From Streptococcus suis (GTDB taxonomy: Bacteria; Bacillota; Bacilli; Lactobacillales; Streptococcaceae): a DNA stretch of 41,714 bases. Below the pieces are notes generated by a model. That model searched no databases, had not been told where the DNA came from, and saw nothing but the letters and a program-made list of their open reading frames with translations. Where the stretch lies: positions 1 through 41,714 of the forward strand of contig NZ_JAIMEP010000018.1 in NCBI RefSeq assembly GCF_019794555.1, written 5' to 3'. Position 1 is the first letter of the stretch, and the number at the start of each line of letters is the position of its first letter. A program made the translations under genes and the position numbers. Shown here one piece after another: positions 18,380 to 26,954 of this stretch.

Positions 18380-20135
18380 TAGAGTTTCCTCCTATTACTT
18401 GAACTAATAGACCATCTCTACTAAGTAGTAACTCTCTTCCAAATTTTATTAAACGATCTGATAAAACTATGCTTCCATTTGGTTGTATGGAGATATCATA
18501 ATTTGATGAGTTAAAATATGCAATTAATTTCGTATCGTTATCGTAATAAGTAACTCTTATCACATCCTGATCTACAATTTCTATTTTTTGATGACCAAAA
18601 GTTATCAAATTTGAATATTTTTTTCTAAGTGTAATAATTTTTTTTACGAACTTGTAAAACTCGTTTTCATTTGAATACTTTTCCCATGGCATAACTCTAC
18701 GACAGTCCGGATCCGGTCCTCCAATCATCGCCAATTCTGTTCCGTAATAGATGCATGGAGTCCCAACCTGCAAAAAAAGGAAGAGAAGAGCTGCTTTAAC
18801 TCGTGATAATTCTCCTTGTGCAGTTGTTAAAATTCTCTCTGTGTCATGAGAATCTAGTAAGTTAAACATTACTTCAGTAACTTGACGTTTATAATAAAAT
18901 GACTGAGTAGCAAGATCAGAAACAAAATTTTCTACACTTTTTTTTCGTTTTAAAAAATATTCTTTAATGCTTTCAGATAGTGGGTAATTCATCACAGCAT
19001 GAAACTCGTCTCCATTTAACCATGGTTGTGATGAATGCCATATCTCACCCAATATATATAAATTTGGTTTAATTGCTAAAACAGCCTTTCTAAAATCTTT
19101 CCAAAATTCATGATCAATTTCATTAGCGACATCTAATCTCCATGCATCTATATCAAAATTTTTTACCCAATATGTCGCAATATCAAGAAGATACTTCTTC
19201 ACTTCGTGGTTAGATGTATTTAATTTCGGCATTCCTCCTTGGAAGGCAAAAGCATGATAAGTCAACTTTCTATTATTAATTAGATTATTAGTAGTTACTG
19301 GAAATTTTTGGATATGAAACCAATCTTTATACTTAGAATTTTCTCCATTCTCTATAACATCTTGCCATTGTTTCGAGGAATATCCAATATGATTAAATAC
19401 AGCATCTAACATAATCTTGATTCCTCTATTATGTGCTTCTTCGATTAATTTTTTAAAAAGTGATTTATCGCCGAAATGCTTATCAATTTCAAAATAATCT
19501 AATGTATCATATTTATGGTTACTTGGAGATTCAAAAATTGGACAGAAATAAATTCCGGTAATTCCTAAATCAACCAAATAATCTAATTTATCTAGTACAC
19601 CTTGTAAATCCCCACCAAAAAAATCAAAATTTCCTGGCTTAATTGAATAGTCCCAAGGTTTAACATCCTGAGGTGAAATATCTTCATTACCATTACAAAA
19701 TCGTTCTGGAAAAATTTGATACCAAATTGTATTGCTCACCCATTCAGGAACCTTACAACGGTCAATTTCATGAAAATAAGGCAATCTAAACCCATTCATA
19801 AAAAAATTCAGATTATCTAAACTATAGGGAACCGGCCCCCTATCACCATATAAAATTCTCTCTGGACCGTTTTTAACTTCAAAAATATACTGAATTCTGG
19901 CATGATCTACCTGTACAAATATTTCCCAATAATCGAATAAAGAGTCACTTAGCACTTTGAACATTTTTTCCGAATATTGATAAGAATCTTCAAAGAAAAT
20001 TACAGAATCTCCATAATGTAAAATTATCGAAGATACATCATCTCTTTTAGTTTTAATTCTAATATGCATAACATCACGTTTGTACAGATATGCATATTCA
20101 GAGTCAGGTCTATGAGTGATTGAAGATAAGTCCAT
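18363..20135 (-). CDS. Cyclomaltodextrinase/neopullulanase-like GH13 enzyme
   Basis: The 590-residue cytoplasmic enzyme carries an N-terminal beta domain (residues 1-120, CBM34-like) before the GH13 barrel. This is the layout of cyclomaltodextrinase, neopullulanase and maltogenic amylase. It has IWYQIFPERF (137-146), DAVFNH (244-249), nucleophile Asp335 in AWRLDVA, acid Glu364 in ILGEIWH and Asp431 in NLLDSHDTER. Beside a CGTase-like enzyme and an importer, ring-opening of cyclodextrins is the likely job (inference). It is first in the operon, with GAGGAGG before the ATG and a promoter with a cre-like site 48-88 bases upstream. Confidence 0.9.
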   Translation of the reverse strand: MDLSSITHRPDSEYAYLYKRDVMHIRIKTKRDDVSSIILHYGDSVIFFEDSYQYSEKMFKVLSDSLFDYWEIFVQVDHARIQYIFEVKNGPERILYGDRGPVPYSLDNLNFFMNGFRLPYFHEIDRCKVPEWVSNTIWYQIFPERFCNGNEDISPQDVKPWDYSIKPGNFDFFGGDLQGVLDKLDYLVDLGITGIYFCPIFESPSNHKYDTLDYFEIDKHFGDKSLFKKLIEEAHNRGIKIMLDAVFNHIGYSSKQWQDVIENGENSKYKDWFHIQKFPVTTNNLINNRKLTYHAFAFQGGMPKLNTSNHEVKKYLLDIATYWVKNFDIDAWRLDVANEIDHEFWKDFRKAVLAIKPNLYILGEIWHSSQPWLNGDEFHAVMNYPLSESIKEYFLKRKKSVENFVSDLATQSFYYKRQVTEVMFNLLDSHDTERILTTAQGELSRVKAALLFLFLQVGTPCIYYGTELAMIGGPDPDCRRVMPWEKYSNENEFYKFVKKIITLRKKYSNLITFGHQKIEIVDQDVIRVTYYDNDTKLIAYFNSSNYDISIQPNGSIVLSDRLIKFGRELLLSRDGLLVQVIGGNSNAIEK

Positions 20136-20182
20136 GTACTAACCTCCTCGGAAATCGATAATGTTAATATGTTAAACCGGAA

Positions 20183-20223
20183 TGGATACGCTTACATTAT
20201 AACACTTTTTATTTTTTTTGCAA
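20183..20223 (-). promoter_or_regulatory. Dextrin operon promoter with cre-like site
   Basis: On the minus strand TTGCAA (20223-20218), 16 bases and TATAAT (20201-20196). The cre-like TGTAAGCGTATCCA (20196-20183) begins on the last base of the -10 and matches TGWAARCGYTWNCW at 13 of 14 positions, so CcpA should repress here. A second LacI-family-like motif, CGAAAACGATTGCA, overlaps the -35 and could be a MalR-type operator; no malR gene is in the window. Confidence 0.75.
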
Positions 20224-20770
20224 TCGTTTTCGTGTAAAAATTTATAATTTTTTACAAAAATAATAACGAATTTATAGGTAAATTTAGCAAATAATGGAAA
20301 TATATTGCCATTTCAACAAAAATTATTATTTAATTTATAAATATTTCTAGATTTAATAATTCAATTCAATCCAATACTAGAGAATATGATGAAATCGATT
20401 GCATTTTCAAATTTTACTTCATTTCAATTAAGAATATTGTTAATGGGCTGCTAAGTGAAGTCAAAAAGAAAAAATTTTGAGAAAGAGACCACACAAAAAA
20501 ATAAATAAACGGCTTACTGCGTAAACCGTTTTGGAAGGAAGAATAACTTATTAATTGTTAATTTATAAAAATAAAATATTTATCTAAATACAAAATTTAT
20601 ATTTTTATTATATTCTCTTTTTAATTACTTTGCAAGAGTTTTGACATAAAAATAAGCATTTATCAAATAGTGAAGAATCATCCATAAAGTAATCCGTAAA
20701 TATATTGGATTTTGATATCTCAAATTCATATTAATTTTTTTTGGGGGAAAAAATCATCCCTAAACAGAGT
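20224..20770. other. A+T-rich spacer between the dextrin and liv operons
   Basis: No open frame with a ribosome site or plausible composition was found. The only clear structure is a hairpin at 20507-20532 (AAACGG..CCGTTTT enclosing TTAC/GTAA) on the plus strand. The rest is mostly A and T. Confidence 0.6.
20507..20532 (+). terminator. Hairpin in the A+T-rich spacer
   Basis: AAACGGCTTAC and GTAAACCGTTTT pair around a TGC loop and are followed by TTGG. The T-run is weak, so terminator function is uncertain. Its shape and the following TTGGAAGGAAGAA recall the hairpin units at 20771-21000. Confidence 0.4.
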
Positions 20771-21000
20771 TCTCATTTCCAACCTAAAAAGGTCCCCCGG
20801 ACCTTGATATAAAGAAAAACGCCTGCCGGCGTTTCTTATTTCCAACTTAAAACATGGGGTAACCCACTTACAAAGAAAACCGCTTACCAGCGGTTCTCAT
20901 TTCCAACCTAAAATGAGGCGTCAGCCTCGGGGGAGGGACAAACCAGCAACGTACATTGCTGGTTTTCCTATCTCCAACCTAAAAAGGTCCCCCGGACCTT
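20771..21000 (-). repeat. Tandem array of GC-rich hairpins after livF
   Basis: Four copies of a core (plus strand TTTCCAACCTAAAA or one-base variants) begin at 20776, 20839, 20900 and 20971. Seven hairpins with different stems lie between and beside them: 20789-20805, 20817-20834, 20855-20867, 20878-20895, 20915-20928, 20941-20964 and 20984-21000. The first and last are identical (AAGGTCC/GGACCTT) and sit in a 28-base exact direct repeat. The last hairpin directly follows the livF stop and can serve as its terminator. The core with its flanking hairpin recalls the boxB modules of pneumococcal BOX elements (from memory). Confidence 0.85.
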
Positions 21001-21001
21001 T

Positions 21002-21712
21002 TTAGCCACCCAGATATGCTTTTTTGACTTCTTCTGAGGCGAGGAGTTCTTTTCCTGTTCCTGTGAGGACGACTTTGCCTGTTTCGAGGACGTAGCCGCG
21101 GTCTGCGATGGCGAGGGCTTTGTTGGCATTTTGTTCAATCAAGAGGACGGTTGTGCCTTGTTTTTGAATATCTTGGATAATATCAAAAATTTCTTGAATA
21201 AAGATTGGTGCTAGTCCCATTGAAGGTTCATCAAGGAGCAAGAGTTTTGGTTGGCTCATGAGAGCACGTCCCATGGCCAACATCTGTTGCTCACCACCTG
21301 AAAGAGTTGCCGCATCTTGGTTCTTACGTTCTTCCAAGCGTGGGAAACGAGCAAATATTTTTTTCAAGTTTGCTTGGTTCTCTTCACGATTATTGCGTAG
21401 GAAGGCACCCATCTCCAAGTTTTCCATAACGGTCAAACCTGCAAAAACATGACGGCCTTCTGGAACTTGTGATAAACCATCTGCTACAATTTTACGGGCT
21501 GGAACTTTTTGAATCTCATTTCCAAGGAAAGAAATCGTTCCTGAAGATGGACGAACAAGTCCAGAAATCGTACGAAGGATAGAGGTTTTACCTGCACCAT
21601 TGGCACCAATCAAGGTAACGACCTCTCCTTCGTTTACTTCAAATGATACATTTTTTACCGCCTCAATGACGCCATAATGTACCGATAAATTTTCAACTTT
21701 TAACATTGACAT
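21002..21712 (-). CDS. livF: Branched-chain amino acid ABC transporter ATPase LivF
   Basis: The 236-residue ATPase has Walker A GANGAGKTS (about 37-45), signature LSGGEQQ (about 140) and Walker B LLLLDEP (about 160), with the LivF-typical C-terminus. It pairs with LivG to power leucine, isoleucine and valine uptake through LivH/LivM. Its start overlaps the livG stop by one base. The stop is followed at once by the hairpin array. Confidence 0.95.
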   Translation of the reverse strand: MSMLKVENLSVHYGVIEAVKNVSFEVNEGEVVTLIGANGAGKTSILRTISGLVRPSSGTISFLGNEIQKVPARKIVADGLSQVPEGRHVFAGLTVMENLEMGAFLRNNREENQANLKKIFARFPRLEERKNQDAATLSGGEQQMLAMGRALMSQPKLLLLDEPSMGLAPIFIQEIFDIIQDIQKQGTTVLLIEQNANKALAIADRGYVLETGKVVLTGTGKELLASEEVKKAYLGG

Positions 21713-22476
21713 TAGGCTTCACCTCCGAGGTATGCTTCAATAACACGTTTGTTGCTACGGATTTCTGCAGGAGTTCCATGCGCAATTAAACGGCCATATT
21801 CCAATACATAAATGCGCTCTGTAACTTCCATAACCAGACTCATATCATGTTCAATCAACATAATCGTGATGTTAAATTCTTCCTTGATTTTACGGATGAG
21901 TTGGGTCAATTCTGCTGTTTCTTGTGGGTTCATACCAGCTGCAGGTTCATCCAAGAAAAGAATTTTTGGTTCAGTCGCAAGAGCACGAACGATTTCCAAA
22001 CGACGTTGTTGACCATATGGAAGGTTTTTAGCTAGAGTATCTGCATCGCCGTCCAAATCAAAAATTTTCAAAAGTTCAATCGCTTTTGTTTTCAGGGATT
22101 CTTCATTCTTATAGAAAGCTGGAAGACGGAAAAAACTTGCAAAAACTTCAGCTTTCCCATGGTTGCCAAGACCAATCAAAACATTTTCTAAAACGGTCAT
22201 GTTTTTGAAGAGTCGGATATTTTGGAATGTCCGACCAAGACCAAGTGAGGCGATTTTTGATGGCGCTTTACCATTTAAAAGTGTACCAGCAAGGGTGATT
22301 GTACCTTCGCTCGGTTCATAAACTCCAGTTAAAAGGTTAAAAAGCGTTGTTTTACCAGCACCATTAGGTCCGATAAGCCCAACCAATTCTCCTTCATGGA
22401 GCTCCATGGTTACATCACCAACAGCAGTTAGTCCACCGAAGTTCTTGGTTAAATCTTTTACTTCAAGTAATACCAT
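21712..22476 (-). CDS. livG: Branched-chain amino acid ABC transporter ATPase LivG
   Basis: The 254-residue ATPase has Walker A GPNGAGKTT and Walker B ILFLDEP. The signature region reads LPYGQQRRLEI instead of LSGGQ, which is normal for LivG. The C-terminal tail AHGTPAEIRSNKRVIEAYLG is family-typical. It is chained by one-base overlaps to livM and livF, so production is coupled. Confidence 0.95.
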   Translation of the reverse strand: MVLLEVKDLTKNFGGLTAVGDVTMELHEGELVGLIGPNGAGKTTLFNLLTGVYEPSEGTITLAGTLLNGKAPSKIASLGLGRTFQNIRLFKNMTVLENVLIGLGNHGKAEVFASFFRLPAFYKNEESLKTKAIELLKIFDLDGDADTLAKNLPYGQQRRLEIVRALATEPKILFLDEPAAGMNPQETAELTQLIRKIKEEFNITIMLIEHDMSLVMEVTERIYVLEYGRLIAHGTPAEIRSNKRVIEAYLGGEA

Positions 22477-23423
22477 TACTTAACCTCCTTCTTCTTGAGC
22501 AGAGCTGCTACGCTAAATTCTTTGGTTCCTAAAAGACCACCAGGACGGAAAATCATCAAGAGAATCAGCGCCAATGAGTAAATGATCATAGAAATATCTG
22601 AATAACTTTTCAAGAAGACATTCAAGATTCCCAGTACAATAGCTGCTACAAAGGTACCAGTGATTGAACCCAAACCACCTAAAACAATGACAATCAAAAT
22701 ATTTACTGAAGTCATAAAGGCAAAGTCTTTAGGAACAATTGTACCAACATAACCTGCATGGAGACCACCTGCAATGGCTGCAGTCATGGCACCGAATACA
22801 AAGGCTGAAACTTTAACAAATGTCGGATTAACACCAACAGACTCAGCCGCAATTTCGTCTTCACGAACTGATATCGTTGCTCTTCCCATTGGGCTACGTA
22901 AGAAGTTTACTGTTACCAAGGTTGTGATAATAACAAAAATATAAACTAATGGCCAGCTTGTAAAGAGTGGAATAGACATGATACCAGCTGCACCGTTGGT
23001 AAGACTTCCACCGTTGATAATCAAAATACGGATGATTTCAGCAACACCAAGAGTCGCAATTGCAAGATAGTCACCCTTTAAGCGCAAGGTTGGGATACCG
23101 ACCAACAAAGCAACTGCACCTGAAATCAACATTCCAACAATCAATGCGACAGCAAATCCACCGTAGGATGGCATCATTTTACCAATAATCCCGACAGAAT
23201 AAGCCCCAATAGCCATAAAGCCAGCATGACCGAGAGAAAATTGACCAGAGAAACCAACAATCAAGTTCAAACCGACTGCTAATATTATTTGAATACCGAT
23301 TTGTTGAACAATTTGGATATAGTAGAAGTTTAAAAACCCTGCTGCAACAAGACCTTGAATCAGACCAAAACCAGCTAATAAGATAGCCAACCAAATCGCA
23401 TTAACTTTTAAATTTTGCTTCAT
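22476..23423 (-). CDS. livM: Branched-chain amino acid ABC permease LivM
   Basis: The 315-residue integral membrane protein has about eight to ten hydrophobic segments. The conserved NLIVGFSGQFSLGHAGFMAIGAY lies near residues 53-75, and the ATPase-contact loop SVREDEIAAESVGVNPT near 183-199. It ends in a basic tail (LLKKKEVK). It starts 3 bases after the livH stop. Confidence 0.94.
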   Translation of the reverse strand: MKQNLKVNAIWLAILLAGFGLIQGLVAAGFLNFYYIQIVQQIGIQIILAVGLNLIVGFSGQFSLGHAGFMAIGAYSVGIIGKMMPSYGGFAVALIVGMLISGAVALLVGIPTLRLKGDYLAIATLGVAEIIRILIINGGSLTNGAAGIMSIPLFTSWPLVYIFVIITTLVTVNFLRSPMGRATISVREDEIAAESVGVNPTFVKVSAFVFGAMTAAIAGGLHAGYVGTIVPKDFAFMTSVNILIVIVLGGLGSITGTFVAAIVLGILNVFLKSYSDISMIIYSLALILLMIFRPGGLLGTKEFSVAALLKKKEVK

Positions 23424-23425
23424 GG

Positions 23426-24313
23426 TTATACCTTCTCTTTCACATTCTTACCAAGAATACCACTCGGACGTACCAAGAGGATGATAATGAGCACAGCGTA
23501 CACGATTGCATCACGGAATGTATCTAAACTAATCACATAGGTGAAGGTTTCAATAATACCGATGACAAATCCACCAAGAGCCGCACCTGGAATGATACCA
23601 ATACCACCCAATACTGCAGCAACAAAGGCTTTCAAACCTGGTGTCATCCCCATCAAAGGCTCGATTTGGTTGTAATAAAGACCTAAAAGAACACCGGCTG
23701 CACCAGCAAGGGCTGATCCAAGAGCAAAAGTAAAGCTGATCGTCCGGTTTACGTTAATCCCCATCAACTGCGCTGCATCACTATCAACTGAAACCGCACG
23801 CATGGCTTTCCCCATTTTTGTACGCTTCACGATTAATTGCAGAGCGATCATCAAGAACAATGAGACTCCAAGAATAATCAACTGAATATTGGTTACAGAA
23901 ACTGGACCCAAGTGGAAAGTTACTGCCTCAATTGCTTGTGGGAATGCTTTTACATCAGCCGAAAAGAACTTAATCATAGTGTATTCCAAGAAGAAAGAAA
24001 CTCCAATAGCTGTAATCAAGGCTGCAATACGTGTTGAATTTCGCAAAGGACGATAGGCCAAAAACTCTATTACAACACCGAGAATAGCTGTTCCTACCAT
24101 TGCCAGAATAAGTGCAATAAAGAAACGAGTTCCTCCATCCCCAATAAACGTTAAATTATTTAATAGAAAATACCCCATAAACGCACCCATCATGTATAGG
24201 TCACCGTGGGCAAAGTTAATGAGTTTGATGATTCCGTACACCATGGTATACCCAAGGGCTAATAGTGCGTAAACAGAACCAAGAATCAAACCATTGACAA
24301 GTTGTTGAAGCAT
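23426..24313 (-). CDS. livH: Branched-chain amino acid ABC permease LivH
   Basis: The 295-residue permease has the LivH hallmark NGLILGSVYALLALGYTMVYGIIKLINFAHG at the N-terminus (residues 8-38) and the AVSVDSDAAQLMGINVNRT coupling loop near 170-190. It is first of the livHMGF group, with its own CodY-boxed promoter. The binding protein gene lies 279 bases upstream behind a terminator, so expression of the two parts is partly separate. Confidence 0.95.
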   Translation of the reverse strand: MLQQLVNGLILGSVYALLALGYTMVYGIIKLINFAHGDLYMMGAFMGYFLLNNLTFIGDGGTRFFIALILAMVGTAILGVVIEFLAYRPLRNSTRIAALITAIGVSFFLEYTMIKFFSADVKAFPQAIEAVTFHLGPVSVTNIQLIILGVSLFLMIALQLIVKRTKMGKAMRAVSVDSDAAQLMGINVNRTISFTFALGSALAGAAGVLLGLYYNQIEPLMGMTPGLKAFVAAVLGGIGIIPGAALGGFVIGIIETFTYVISLDTFRDAIVYAVLIIILLVRPSGILGKNVKEKV

Positions 24314-24363
24314 AGGTTCACCAATCTTTCTAAATATTTTTCAAGCTCAGTAAGCATTATTAC

Positions 24364-24392
24364 ATTATACAAAATTTTCTGAAAATAAGCAA
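24364..24392 (-). promoter_or_regulatory. livHMGF promoter with CodY box
   Basis: On the minus strand TTGCTT (24392-24387), 17 bases and TATAAT (24369-24364). The spacer is filled by a CodY-type box at 24373-24387 (AATTTTCTGAAAATA on the plus strand), which matches AATTTTCWGAAAATT at 14 of 15 positions. CodY bound with branched-chain amino acids would occlude the promoter. Confidence 0.8.
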
Positions 24393-24563
24393 GTTCGATT
24401 GCCATTCATCAGCCACATAAAGGGTAAAATCAATCTGAGCTAATCAAACAGTTATGTCCACTCAAAAGTCTGCATTGATTCCTTAAAATTCGTATGATCA
24501 ATTTGTACAAATAGAAAATAAACACTTTTTAAGTGATGTAGCAAAGATAACATAATTTGAAAA

Positions 24564-24581
24564 AAGAGGGAAATCCCTCTT
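24564..24581 (-). terminator. Terminator after livJ
   Basis: AAGAGGGA and TCCCTCTT form an 8-pair stem with a 2-base loop, followed by a T-run on the minus strand. It lies 11 bases after the livJ stop and ahead of the livH promoter. Confidence 0.8.
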
Positions 24582-24592
24582 CTATCTTTTTA

Positions 24593-25762
24593 TTAGTCAA
24601 CTGAAATTGTATCCACTGAAGATTGCTCACCATTTGTCAATCCAACAACATAAACTGATTTCACAACGTTATGGTTTTCATCAATAGACATGGTACCAGT
24701 AACACCTTCGAAGTCTTTCAAAGCTGCAAGGTTATCTTTCACAGCTGCTGAATCTTTTGCACCTTTCGCTGCTTCTGCTGCCATATAAACTGAGTCATAT
24801 GCAAGAGCTGAGAACATTGATGGCTCTTCGTTGTATTCTTTCACATATGCATCGTAGAATGCTTGTGCTTTTTCACTTGCTGATGTTACAAATGCTGAAA
24901 GGTAGTAAACGTTTGAAGCTGCTGAAGCAGTTGCCAATTCAGTAAATTGTGGAGAGTCGAAACCGTCTGAACCAAGGATTGGCTGTTCGATACCAAGACC
25001 ACGCGCTTGTTTCACAATTGTACCAGTTTCATTGTAATAACCAGGCATGATGATAGCATCGAATTCTTTATCTTTCAATTTTGTCAATGCCGCTTGGAAG
25101 TCCTTATCACCAGAAGCAAATGTAATTTCTGAAACAATTTCTCCTGTGAAAGCTTTCTTGAAGGCCTCAGCTACACCTTTACCGTAATCAGATGAGTTAT
25201 CAAAGTAAAGAACAACTTTCTTAGCTGACAAATTTTCAGTAGCGTACTTAGCCATGATTTCACCTTGGTATCCATCTGTAAAGGTTGTACGGAAGAAGTA
25301 TTCTTGTACCTCACCTTTATCATTTTCAACCAAGTTTGTTTGTGTACCTGAAGGAGAAATCATTGGAACACCTGCTGAAGTTAAAGCTGGAATAGATGCT
25401 GCTGAAGCTCCTGATGTAGCAGGGCCGATCACGACGTTTGCACCCTCACTTGCCAAGCTTGTTGCAACCGTTGCAGCTTCAGCGGTTTCAGATTTATTGT
25501 CTTTTGTGATAACTTCAATCTTTTTGCTATCAATACCACCAGCAGCATTGATTTCTTTTACTGCAAGATTGGCACCATTTTCTTCTGTCTGACCATAAGA
25601 CGAAACAGCACCAGACAACTCCAAGTTATAACCGATTTTAAAAGTTTCCCCAACAGTTGAACCAGCTGCGGATGTATTGGTTGTTGAAACATTTCCACAG
25701 GCAGCAAGGAGAGCTGCTGAAGCAAATGTAGCGATTGCTACTGCAAATTTTCTTGTTTTCAT
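24593..25762 (-). CDS. livJ: Branched-chain amino acid-binding lipoprotein LivJ
   Basis: The 389-residue protein has signal peptide MKTRKFAVAIATFASAALLA and lipobox LAAC with Cys22, so it is an anchored periplasmic-type binding protein. The body is a Leu/Ile/Val-binding fold with the family segments FKIGYNLELSGAVSSYGQ and GPATSGASAASIPALTSAGV. It delivers branched-chain amino acids to LivHMGF. AAGG stands before the ATG, and the promoter carries a CodY-type box. Confidence 0.95.
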   Translation of the reverse strand: MKTRKFAVAIATFASAALLAACGNVSTTNTSAAGSTVGETFKIGYNLELSGAVSSYGQTEENGANLAVKEINAAGGIDSKKIEVITKDNKSETAEAATVATSLASEGANVVIGPATSGASAASIPALTSAGVPMISPSGTQTNLVENDKGEVQEYFFRTTFTDGYQGEIMAKYATENLSAKKVVLYFDNSSDYGKGVAEAFKKAFTGEIVSEITFASGDKDFQAALTKLKDKEFDAIIMPGYYNETGTIVKQARGLGIEQPILGSDGFDSPQFTELATASAASNVYYLSAFVTSASEKAQAFYDAYVKEYNEEPSMFSALAYDSVYMAAEAAKGAKDSAAVKDNLAALKDFEGVTGTMSIDENHNVVKSVYVVGLTNGEQSSVDTISVD

Positions 25763-25801
25763 GAAAATACCTTAAAACTTTCTTAAATTTAACATGTATC
25801 C

Positions 25802-25830
25802 AATATACAGAATTATCTGAAAATTGTCAA
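25802..25830 (-). promoter_or_regulatory. livJ promoter with CodY box
   Basis: On the minus strand TTGACA (25830-25825), 17 bases and TATATT (25807-25802). A CodY-type box, AATTTTCAGATAATT (25825-25811), sits in the spacer with one mismatch to consensus. The placement is the same as in the livH promoter. Confidence 0.82.
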
Positions 25831-25897
25831 TACAAATGACCAAAATTTTTTAAAAAATTAAAATTTTAATAATTACCCAAATAATTCACAAAAAAAA

Positions 25898-25915
25898 GCC
25901 ATCATTACTGATGAC
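25898..25915 (-). terminator. ylbG terminator
   Basis: GTCATCA and TGATGGC pair around a GTAA loop and are followed by eight or more T on the minus strand, 13 bases after the ylbG stop. Confidence 0.8.
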
Positions 25916-25927
25916 TCCATATTACCA

Positions 25928-26215
25928 TTATGACGATATGCGGGCTGAATCTGGCTTTTCAATCGATTCACGCCATAGACTCCCTACAAAGTTTTGATCC
26001 AACTCTTTTATATATGAAGGAACTAATTTTTTAACAAACTTCTCTTTCTTTAGTTTTGTAATAGCCACATCTATTTTATCTTGATCCATATAGACAAGAA
26101 CATACCGTAAGCGTTTGGAGTGATAGACGATATCTCCGTATTGGTTTAATTTACGGGCATCACGGTTATAATGTAAATATACTGTTAAACTAATCCGATC
26201 TTTCTTCTCAAACAT
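25928..26215 (-). CDS. ylbG: YlbG family (DUF2129) protein
   Basis: The 95-residue protein matches the small cytoplasmic YlbG family of Firmicutes, with RISLTVYLHYNRDARKLNQYGDIVYHSKRLRYVLVYM over residues 7-44 and a Lys-rich middle. Its function is unknown. AGAGGAG precedes the ATG, and TATAAT at 26251-26246 gives it its own promoter after the clpP terminator. The length fits the family (about 85-100 residues). Confidence 0.88.
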   Translation of the reverse strand: MFEKKDRISLTVYLHYNRDARKLNQYGDIVYHSKRLRYVLVYMDQDKIDVAITKLKKEKFVKKLVPSYIKELDQNFVGSLWRESIEKPDSARISS

Positions 26216-26274
26216 GTCAACTCCTCTAAAATTGATTCTTCCTATATTATACCGCTTTCATTTAAAAATGAAAA

Positions 26275-26303
26275 GCTCCAACAATCAAGTCGATCGTCGG
26301 AGC
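26275..26303 (-). terminator. clpP terminator
   Basis: On the minus strand GCTCCGAC pairs with GTTGGAGC and is followed by TTTTCATTTTT. It lies about 29 bases past the clpP stop. Confidence 0.75.
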
Positions 26304-26331
26304 ATGTAAGAATAATCTTATAGAAACAACA

Positions 26332-26922
26332 TTACTTAGTCTTTGTATTATCCATAATTTGGTCGATAAAGCCGTATGCCAAGGTTTCTTCAGCAGACAT
26401 CCAATAGTCACGTTCTGCATCCTTATGGATTTGTTTGACTGTCTTACCTGAATTGTCCGCCAAGATTTTTTCTAACTTGTTACGAGTTTTTAAGAGGTGT
26501 TCTGCTGCAATTGCCATGTCAGTTTGCTGCGTACCACCACCAGTGCCTCCCATTGGTTGATGAATCATGTATTCTGCATTAGGAAGCATGAAACGTTTGC
26601 CTTTTGTACCACTTGAAGCAATGATTGTTCCCATACTTGCTGCAGTACCCATTACAATTGTCTGTACGTCTGCTTTAATGAAGTTCATTGTATCCACGAT
26701 GGCAAGACCTGCAGAAACAGAACCCCCTGGTGTATTTACATAGAGATAAATATCTTTTGTTGGATCTTGTGCATCTAGGAAGAGCAATTGGGCAATAATC
26801 GAATTGGCCATATTGTCCTCAACCTGACCTGTCAACATAATGATACGGTCTTTCAGCAAACGTGAATAAATATCATACGAGCGCTCACCGCGACTAGTTT
26901 GTTCAATAACTACTGGAATCAT
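26332..26922 (-). CDS. clpP: ATP-dependent Clp protease proteolytic subunit
   Basis: The 196-residue serine protease forms the 14-mer chamber fed by ClpC, ClpE or ClpX and removes damaged and regulatory proteins. Catalytic Ser96 lies in [12 protein letters not shown], His121 in YMIHQPMGG, and the Asp near residue 172. The N-terminus [23 protein letters not shown] is typical. A CtsR operator covers the promoter. The gene is monocistronic, between upp and ylbG. Confidence 0.98.
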   Translation of the reverse strand: MIPVVIEQTSRGERSYDIYSRLLKDRIIMLTGQVEDNMANSIIAQLLFLDAQDPTKDIYLYVNTPGGSVSAGLAIVDTMNFIKADVQTIVMGTAASMGTIIASSGTKGKRFMLPNAEYMIHQPMGGTGGGTQQTDMAIAAEHLLKTRNKLEKILADNSGKTVKQIHKDAERDYWMSAEETLAYGFIDQIMDNTKTK

Positions 26923-26954
26923 AAATTTACTCCTTTTCGAGATTTTCTTTTCCC

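Noticed and set aside
20771..21000. CRISPR array
   Set aside because: Units have variable self-complementary stems and uneven spacing, with only four short cores and no cas genes. CRISPR repeats would be constant and spacers unstructured.
20771..21000. Simple terminator of livF only
   Set aside because: Only the hairpin touching the stop codon is needed for that. Six further stems and the repeated core need another explanation.
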